Positions 8,711 through 13,585 of a DNA stretch of 13,585 nt are shown here, piece by piece. The stretch lies in contig JALLPB010000691.1 in NCBI GenBank assembly GCA_036939975.1, positions 1 to 13,585 of the forward strand. Direction: 5' to 3'. Under the pieces are notes generated by a model, which was given only the letters and a program-made list of their open reading frames with translations, made no database searches and had not been told where the DNA came from. The first letter of the stretch is position 1; every line of letters begins with the position of its first letter. Origin of the DNA: Cyclostephanos tholiformis (Eukaryota; Bacillariophyta; Thalassiosirophyceae; Thalassiosirales; Thalassiosiraceae). The position numbers and the translations under genes are program-made.

Positions 8711-10861
8711 TCATAACTCGTCGTCAAAACTGACGTTATTGTCTCCGCCGACGCGGACCTCGTACAAACGCCGAAGCACCGATCGCGACAGCGAATCCAT
8801 CTCCGTGTGCTTCTCGTTGAATTCCGCCTCGCTAGCCTCTTGATTGATTTCAAGCCATTCCATCGTCTCGTCGAGCGCATCCATCAACGTCTTCCTGTCA
8901 AACCCGTCTATATCTCCAATGTCTGTCCACTCCTTCATCCCAATCTCAGCGAGCATGTTGGAAATGCCGTATAGGTGCGTCTCCAGCCTATTCCGACTGG
9001 ATATCCTCAACTCCTCCGCCCTATCCTCCTCGGCGTGCCTCTCCGCCTCTTTCACCATCGCCTCCACCTCCTCTTGCGACAACCGCCCGTCCTCGGACGT
9101 TATCGTTATGCTCCTACTGCTCTTCGTTGCGAGGTTTTCCGCCGAGACCTCGAGTAGACCGTTAGCGTCGACCTTGAACGTTATCCGTACTTCGATCACA
9201 CCCCTCGGCGCCGGTGGTAAGTCCGTCATCTCGAACAATCCCAAGAGACGGTTGTCCTTGCTCTTCACCCTCTCGCCCTCGTATACGTCGATGATCATTT
9301 TCGTCTGACCGTCCTCTACCGTGTGAAAATCCCTAGAGCTCTCGGTGGGTATCGTCGTGCCCCTCGATATTAGAACGCTCATCAATCCGCCGTCGGCGTC
9401 GGTACCCAGGCTCAACGGCGTGACGTCCAATAACATCAAATCGCGCACGTCATCACCGCCCTCCCCGCTAAGGACGCTACCCTGTATCGCGGCCCCGATC
9501 GCGACGCTTTCGTCCGGATTTATGCCGCGATTCGGTTCCTTCCCCCCGAAATATTCCTTCACCAACGATACAACGCGCGGTATGCGCGTCGATCCACCCA
9601 CGAGTATGATCTCGTGCACGTCGCCAATGCCAAGTCCGGCATCCTCCAACACGCGACTAACGGGATGTATAGTCCGACGGAACAAATTATCGTTCATTTC
9701 CTCGAATTTCGCACGCGTCAACGTATCGACTAAATCGTACCCAGGCAATATATCCTCGATTTCGATCTTCGTAGTTAATTGATACGACAGCGATCTCTTC
9801 GCCCTCTCGGCCTCCTTGCGCAATTTCTGCAACGCGCGTCCGTTACTGGATATGTCGACACCGTCCTTGCGTTTCATGAAGTCGACATAATGGGACATAA
9901 TGTTGTGATCGATGTCGGACCCGCCGAGGTGGGTATCCCCGTTCGTTGCAAGTACCTCGAATATACCGCCATCGATCGTTAGGAGCGTGACGTCGAAGGT
10001 ACCGCCACCAAAATCGAATACCAGAACGTTCTGCTCATCGTCGTCGTTGTCGTCGTCGCCGCCGCCGCCGCCGTTGTCATAGGATGCGGCCTCCTCTCCC
10101 TTTGCCCTGGCCCTACCCACGCCATACGCGATGGCAGCTGCCGTTGGTTCGTTGATGATCCTCTCGACGTACAAACCCGCTATCACACCGGCATCTCTAG
10201 TGGCATGACGTTGGGCATCGTTGAAGTATGCCGGCACGGTGATGACTGCGCGATTTACTTCCCTCCCGAGATACTTCTCGGCATCGAATTTTAATTTCGA
10301 CAATACCATGGCGCTTATCTCCTCCGGGGCGTACAGTTTACGTTCGTCACCACCGCGCGAGTATATCGCGACATACGGTCGATCATCGACGTCGTCGTCG
10401 TCGTCAGTTCTCCTAACAATCTCGTAGGGCAAGAGTTTCATGTCGTCCTGCACGCTCCTATCGCCGTACCTGCGCCCAATCAATCGCTTGATATCGAATA
10501 TAGTATTCATCGGATCGATGGTCGCCCTATTCTTGGCCGAATCTCCCACGAGACGATGCTGTCCATGTCCTCCCCTATCATCTCCTCCCACGAAGGATAC
10601 GTAACTTGGGGTTATGCGATTTCCCTGATCGTTCGTTATTATCTCAACGACCATGCCGGAACGATGCACGCCGACGCAGCTGTAGGTCGTGCCAAGGTCG
10701 ATTCCCAATATAGTCCCGGTCCTTGTGGCGGTTGGCTCCTCCTCCACCACATTCATCTCCGAACCGAACGTTCCGGGAGTGGGAAGGAGGAGGAGGAGGA
10801 GGAGGAGGCGAAGGATGACAACGCACGCCGCCGCGAATGTTGTTATCTTCGGCTCCCCCAT
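8711..10861 (-). CDS. BIP: ER-lumenal Hsp70 chaperone (BiP/GRP78)
   Basis: Hsp70 that binds unfolded chains in the ER lumen in an ATP-dependent cycle. The intronless frame gives 716 residues from the ATG at 10861-10859. This start puts a leucine-rich signal peptide ([19 protein letters not shown], residues 5-26) at the N-terminus. Nucleotide-binding domain: [12 protein letters not shown] from residue 53, [67 protein letters not shown]. The linker/substrate-binding domain begins at [12 protein letters not shown], then [46 protein letters not shown] and a helical lid. The protein ends in DDEL (713-716), an ER retrieval signal. Compared with usual BiP there are two acidic inserts, around 150-160 and 247-277 (the latter about 22 residues long, Gly/Asp-rich), both microsatellite-encoded. 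It is divergent from the methyltransferase gene. The frame extends 44 codons further upstream, but that part would bury the signal peptide and lies in AT-rich flank. Confidence 0.95.
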   Translation of the reverse strand: MGEPKITTFAAACVVILRLLLLLLLLPTPGTFGSEMNVVEEEPTATRTGTILGIDLGTTYSCVGVHRSGMVVEIITNDQGNRITPSYVSFVGGDDRGGHGQHRLVGDSAKNRATIDPMNTIFDIKRLIGRRYGDRSVQDDMKLLPYEIVRRTDDDDDVDDRPYVAIYSRGGDERKLYAPEEISAMVLSKLKFDAEKYLGREVNRAVITVPAYFNDAQRHATRDAGVIAGLYVERIINEPTAAAIAYGVGRARAKGEEAASYDNGGGGGDDDNDDDEQNVLVFDFGGGTFDVTLLTIDGGIFEVLATNGDTHLGGSDIDHNIMSHYVDFMKRKDGVDISSNGRALQKLRKEAERAKRSLSYQLTTKIEIEDILPGYDLVDTLTRAKFEEMNDNLFRRTIHPVSRVLEDAGLGIGDVHEIILVGGSTRIPRVVSLVKEYFGGKEPNRGINPDESVAIGAAIQGSVLSGEGGDDVRDLMLLDVTPLSLGTDADGGLMSVLISRGTTIPTESSRDFHTVEDGQTKMIIDVYEGERVKSKDNRLLGLFEMTDLPPAPRGVIEVRITFKVDANGLLEVSAENLATKSSRSITITSEDGRLSQEEVEAMVKEAERHAEEDRAEELRISSRNRLETHLYGISNMLAEIGMKEWTDIGDIDGFDRKTLMDALDETMEWLEINQEASEAEFNEKHTEMDSLSRSVLRRLYEVRVGGDNNVSFDDEL
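10035..10073 (-). repeat. GTC/GCC trinucleotide run in the BiP ATPase domain
   Basis: On the + strand TCG/TTG units pass into five GCC units. On the coding strand this encodes the Gly5-Asp-rich insert between IAYG and VLVFDFGGG. Confidence 0.85.
10786..10808 (-). repeat. GGA microsatellite encoding the BiP poly-leucine signal core
   Basis: Perfect GGA units on + read as CTC on the coding strand and specify the leucine run (about residues 19-26) of the signal peptide. The hydrophobic core of the targeting signal is therefore a microsatellite that could change length. Confidence 0.85.
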
Positions 10862-11135
10862 GATGATGATGGACGATGGGGTGAACCATAATTTGTATAA
10901 ATAATATGTAATATATGATAATATCGTACACATAGGTCCGTAAGTACCTACGTATGTTATTATTACTGATTTCACATCGACTACTCCCGCCATTTCATAC
11001 TTTCATTTATACATAGGAATAGTAATAAATGTCATGTACACTACAGTTAAAAACATTTCCAGAGAGTCATAGTGACGGCCAGGATAATGCGCGGCGCGCG
11101 GCGGACACACTAAAAAATAACACATCGTAACAACT
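10862..11135. promoter_or_regulatory. Divergent promoter region, BiP / methyltransferase
   Basis: 274 bases between two divergent start codons. The BiP side (about 10890-10925) is very AT-rich, and its minus strand contains TATTTATAC about 30 bases upstream of the BiP ATG. A GC-rich palindromic patch, GCGCGGCGCGCGGCG, lies at about 11089-11103 before the methyltransferase ATG. No exact heat-shock element array or ER-stress element was found. GTGACGG near 11072 is only loosely similar to UPR-type sites. Confidence 0.5.
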
Positions 11136-12533
11136 ATGGACGCCAGTGACCAAGGACATCGATATGGCAATTTCCCAAACTACTATGCATTCCATCCACC
11201 GGATGATAGGATTCGCGTTTTGGAACGTTGTAAATTCACTCATTATATCCGAAATGGGCTATCGTCGTCGTCGTCGTCGTCTTTTTGCCGGTCGTCCAAC
11301 GTCGTCGACGCCGCCAACGACGACGTTGTTGACGATGACAAGGCATTCAAATCCGCTAGGAAGACGACGCGGCGCCACGAGCGGGATGGTCGTCATGACG
11401 TCGTTTACCTTTGCGACCTGGGTTGCAACGAGGGGGATATGACGATTGCGCTGGCGAAATCCCTCGTCCTGGGGGGGGGATGCGCAATCGACGACGCCGA
11501 CTGCGTCGACAATGGTGATGATCCCGGCGACGGCGATGGAGGAGGCACTACGTCCGTCATCGACGACCACTCGAAATTCGCCAATAACAAAAAGTGCACT
11601 GCGAAAATCGATCATTCGACCCATAACGACGAGTCCGATGGTAAAATCGGCGTCCAATGCCTCGGTTTGGACCTCGATCGAACCCTGATCGAGCGCGCGA
11701 TCGCCAAGTTCTCTACTGCCGATGCTCCTCCTCTTGCCCCTCGCGACGGAGCGGAGAGCGTGACGGAGGGACATCGCCACGAGGATGATAGTGGCACGAG
11801 AGCCATATTCTAAGTGTGCGACCTCTCCTCGGAATCGGAACACAATCGCGCGTGCGTGTCATTCTTCGGATGTGGGAGTGGTAGTATTAGTGGTGGCATG
11901 TCGAGGGATGATAAACACGAAAAAGACAATGGCAATTCGCGCGTCACGCTTCAGTCGCCAAGGCCATTATTTCACCTGACCACGATCTTCAGCACGACCA
12001 TGTGGATACACGTGCACGCCGGTGATCATGGATTGCGCAAATTCCTCGAACGCGCATGCAGTTGGACGAAGATGTACCTCCTCATCGAGCCTCAGCCATC
12101 AGGATGGTAAGACGACGACGACGGAGATCTTGCTTTTGTCGTTGTTTCTTTTTTGCATATATATATTTTTCGGTTCGGCGGGGGTGGGCGATTAACACTG
12201 AACGGGAACCTGAAAAGAATCTTGTTGTATCGTCTCTCTTTGTATTTTTTTCCCCCCGTGGAATTTGCACACAGTTATCGTAAAGCGAACGCGCGCCTTC
12301 GCAAGATGGGTCGTCCGGAACTCGACGACGTGACGTTCAAAAGGCTCAAGATGCGAGGGAATATCGAGATGGAAATAGATAAGGTTGTACTTGCGTGCGG
12401 TTTTCGCAGTGTCGTGCCATCGAATGGCACGAGGGGCGGCGGATCGTGCGGGGGCGTAGTCGACGATGGCGAGGCGACCGACGCCATCACGTCTTGGAAT
12501 CGTTCACTTCGCTTGTACGAGCGCGTCATTTGA
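11136..12533 (+). CDS. BCDIN3D: Bin3/BCDIN3D-type RNA 5'-phosphate methyltransferase, interrupted by an in-frame TAA
   Basis: SAM-dependent methyltransferase of the Bin3 family; the BCDIN3D branch methylates the 5' monophosphate of small RNAs such as tRNA-His or pre-miRNA. Exons are 11136-12106 and 12275-12533 (410 codons including two stops). Motifs in order: YGNFPNYYAFHPPDDRI (10-26), SAM motif I CDLGCNEGD (93-101), LGLDLDRTLIERA, VCDLSS, LTTIFSTTMWIHVHAGDHGL, LLIEPQPSG, then across the intron CYRKANARLRKMGRPELDD and ITSWNRSLRLYERV at the end. These match human BCDIN3D (MWIH, GDHGL, EPQP, CYR, RLRK, SWDRSL). Codon 226 is TAA (11811-11813), yet the frame before and after it is the same and both sides carry family motifs. 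No frame-keeping intron of normal size removes it. So the gene is a recent null allele, a sequence error, or read through. Low-complexity Ser and Asp inserts make it longer than the 292-residue human protein. Confidence 0.85.
11262..11281 (+). repeat. TCG microsatellite encoding a serine run
   Basis: Perfect TCG units within the methyltransferase exon encode the Ser run after IRNGL (about residues 43-49). The family normally has only a short loop here, so it is an expanded insert. Confidence 0.85.
11811..11813 (+). other. In-frame TAA stop inside the methyltransferase gene
   Basis: The codon order is GCC ATA TTC TAA GTG TGC GAC CTC. The downstream codons read VCDLSSESEH in the same frame as the SAM-binding part upstream. 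One base change from a sense codon would explain it. Confidence 0.9.
12107..12274 (+). other. Methyltransferase intron (168 nt)
   Basis: Donor GTAAGA, acceptor ACACAG after a T/C-rich tract, phase 2. Splicing makes a TGT codon and yields EPQPSGCYRKANARLRK, matching the EPQP-CYR-RLRK order of the family. Confidence 0.93.
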
Positions 12534-12748
12534 TGAATTATTACACCACATTAAAGAGAGATCAAAAATGAAAGTTTGATCCAAAGTCTCCTTTAACAAG
12601 ACTTGATCTCAAACTTTAGACTAATTGTTCTTACGTTGCTGGCTCCATCAACATATGTACTGCTGACGCCTATACCATGTCTTCATTCACTGACCGAAAT
12701 GAAACAATACACCCAGCATTCGTAAGGGATGCTATAAGATGCATGTCT
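12534..12748. other. 3' flank of the methyltransferase gene, no gene seen
   Basis: AT-rich sequence holding the probable methyltransferase 3' UTR and the imperfect inverted repeat at 12569-12619. No ORF or RNA gene is recognised. Confidence 0.4.
12569..12619. repeat. Imperfect inverted repeat / hairpin after the methyltransferase stop
   Basis: Arms 12569-12589 and 12599-12619 are inverted copies matching at about 15 of 21 positions, with the mismatches clustered in the middle and a 9-base loop. It starts 36 bases after the stop codon and could form a hairpin in the 3' UTR. The match is modest and may be chance. Confidence 0.4.
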
Positions 12749-12960
12749 TTAGACAACGGAAAGAAAATCTGGAACAATAATGGTAACTTTATAAACCGAA
12801 TCAATATTACTTTTCTTTTGAAGTGGTGTTTTTGTTTTGGCCAAGTTGCTGTGTGATTTATGATTTCCAGATGGCTAGCTCCAGCAACATGGGAGCATTG
12901 CTCAAATTTTCATATGCAGACAGTTTGGAATCAATGAAATCAAACCAAGCTTTCAAACCC
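12749..12960 (-). pseudogene. Relic 3' exon of a diatom leucine-rich-repeat-type gene
   Basis: On the minus strand a splice-acceptor-like CTCCCATAG (ending at 12961) is followed by GLKAWFDFIDSKLSAYENLS and NAPMLLELAIWKS. A TAA then stands at 12860-12858, followed by ITQQLGQN, a loss of frame near 12805-12815, and IDSVYKVTIIVPDFLSVV with a stop at 12751-12749. The LLELA-WKSKI block followed by a short IDS...V-IIVP-FLS end is what I recall from C-termini of multicopy BspA-like leucine-rich-repeat or hypothetical proteins of diatoms. This is memory-based and not certain. With one internal stop and one frameshift it looks eroded. No upstream exons or LRR units are visible on this strand up to 13585. 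Confidence 0.4.
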
Positions 12961-13585
12961 CTATGGGAGATGGAAGGAAAACACAGTATCAAGTATCAAT
13001 ATTGACTTGTCATCTCCTTAGTAGGACACAATGTGAACTGTGAACACTGCATAAAATGCATTTAACTAAAAAGCAGTAAGTGTTCAGGGACTTTTTCATG
13101 ATCCCAGGTATTCAACCATTCTGATTCCATGGTGTATGAAGTCTCTCCTTCCCTGTGTAAATGTAGTCCTTTTTTATTTGTTCTGTTGGCATTGCTCATG
13201 TCACAATTATGAATCAGTAGTCAATGGGTATTTTTTTCTCCACAACCAAATGTGCTTCACAACAAAGGGGGAGGGGAAGGGGGAGATACAGTGACAACCC
13301 ACTACTAAATATTGCCCTTGTTGCAGTCCCATTGTGGTGTGGTAAGACTACTAAGCCCTACCATACCTCAGTCTCAAGTCATGGTCCACATGCTCTCAAC
13401 ACTGAATAGCAATGAGCATGGTCTATTGGTCTGTCCCTCATCGTAAAATACACTTGTATGACGGAACAACACAGTTTGATGTCATGCCTAAAACATAAAT
13501 CCTAAATCCTAACCACTAAATTCGACACCCGAAGCCATCAATCCTAAGTCCATATCCTAAATGCCACTCTTTCTCTTGTCACACT
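12961..13585. other. AT-rich intergenic DNA, no intact gene
   Basis: No convincing coding frame. Short frames exist at 12823-13005 and 13224-13409 on + but show no motif. On the minus strand a 40-50 codon open stretch near 13065-13215 could be part of the relic gene but is not recognisable. A purine run lies at 13264-13288, and degenerate ATCCTAA units at 13497-13562. Confidence 0.45.

Noticed and set aside
10862..10993. 44-codon N-terminal extension of BiP.
   Set aside because: It would place the leucine-rich signal peptide internally, and the DNA is AT-rich promoter-like sequence.
8714..10993. Long open frames on the + strand opposite BiP (for example 9345-9782).
   Set aside because: They are antisense shadows of a GC-rich, strongly biased coding region, with no motifs of their own.
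11811..11813. Selenocysteine or other recoding of the internal stop.
   Set aside because: The codon is TAA, not TGA, and the family has no conserved Sec/Cys catalytic position there.
11791..11814. A 24-nt GT-AG segment that would remove the internal TAA of the methyltransferase in frame.
   Set aside because: It is far shorter than any other intron in the window (74-168 nt) and lacks a pyrimidine tract. Other donor/acceptor pairs tried (donor at 11760 with acceptors from 11814 to 11890) break the frame.
13264..13288. Purine-rich G runs as a G-quadruplex.
   Set aside because: Only three runs of four or more G are present, so the usual four-run pattern is not met.
13497..13562. Degenerate ATCCTAA units resembling a telomere or interstitial telomeric repeat.
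   Set aside because: The units are ATCCTAA-like and irregularly spaced; there is no CCCTAA array. They do not support a chromosome end.

Overview
This is nuclear DNA of a eukaryote, most likely a diatom or a close stramenopile relative. The evidence is short GT-AG introns (74-168 nt) inside conserved protein domains, an ER Hsp70 ending in DDEL, a bacterial-type class I aldolase with no targeting presequence, acid- and serine-rich inserts built on CGT/GAC/TCG microsatellites, and two decayed copies of gene families I associate with this group. The species cannot be named from the window.

Layout. 1-433 (-): decayed trihelix/SANT-like gene fragment running off the left edge. 434-876: AT-rich spacer leading to a RecQ4 helicase gene on + (877-6087, four exons). 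6088-6342: short convergent spacer with a 22-bp tandem repeat. 6343-6894 (-): small secreted EF-hand protein. 6895-7186: divergent promoter region. 7187-8559 (+): class I fructose-bisphosphate aldolase, five exons. 8560-8710: convergent 3' ends. 8711-10861 (-): intronless ER Hsp70 (BiP). 10862-11135: second divergent promoter region. 11136-12533 (+): Bin3/BCDIN3D-type RNA methyltransferase, broken by one in-frame TAA. 12534-13585: AT-rich DNA without an intact gene, holding a decayed 3' exon of what looks like a diatom leucine-rich-repeat-type gene on the minus strand.

The genes do not form one pathway: they cover replication/repair (RecQ4), glycolysis (aldolase), ER folding (BiP), a secreted calcium binder and RNA 5'-end methylation. 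The layout is a compact eukaryotic one of alternating divergent and convergent pairs, with eroded multicopy-family DNA at both ends. The most notable points are a RecQ4 helicase carrying a GRF zinc finger plus a SAP domain directly before the helicase core, the in-frame stop in an otherwise well kept methyltransferase gene, and a possible GC-AG intron at the aldolase 3' end. I found no clear undescribed multi-gene system.
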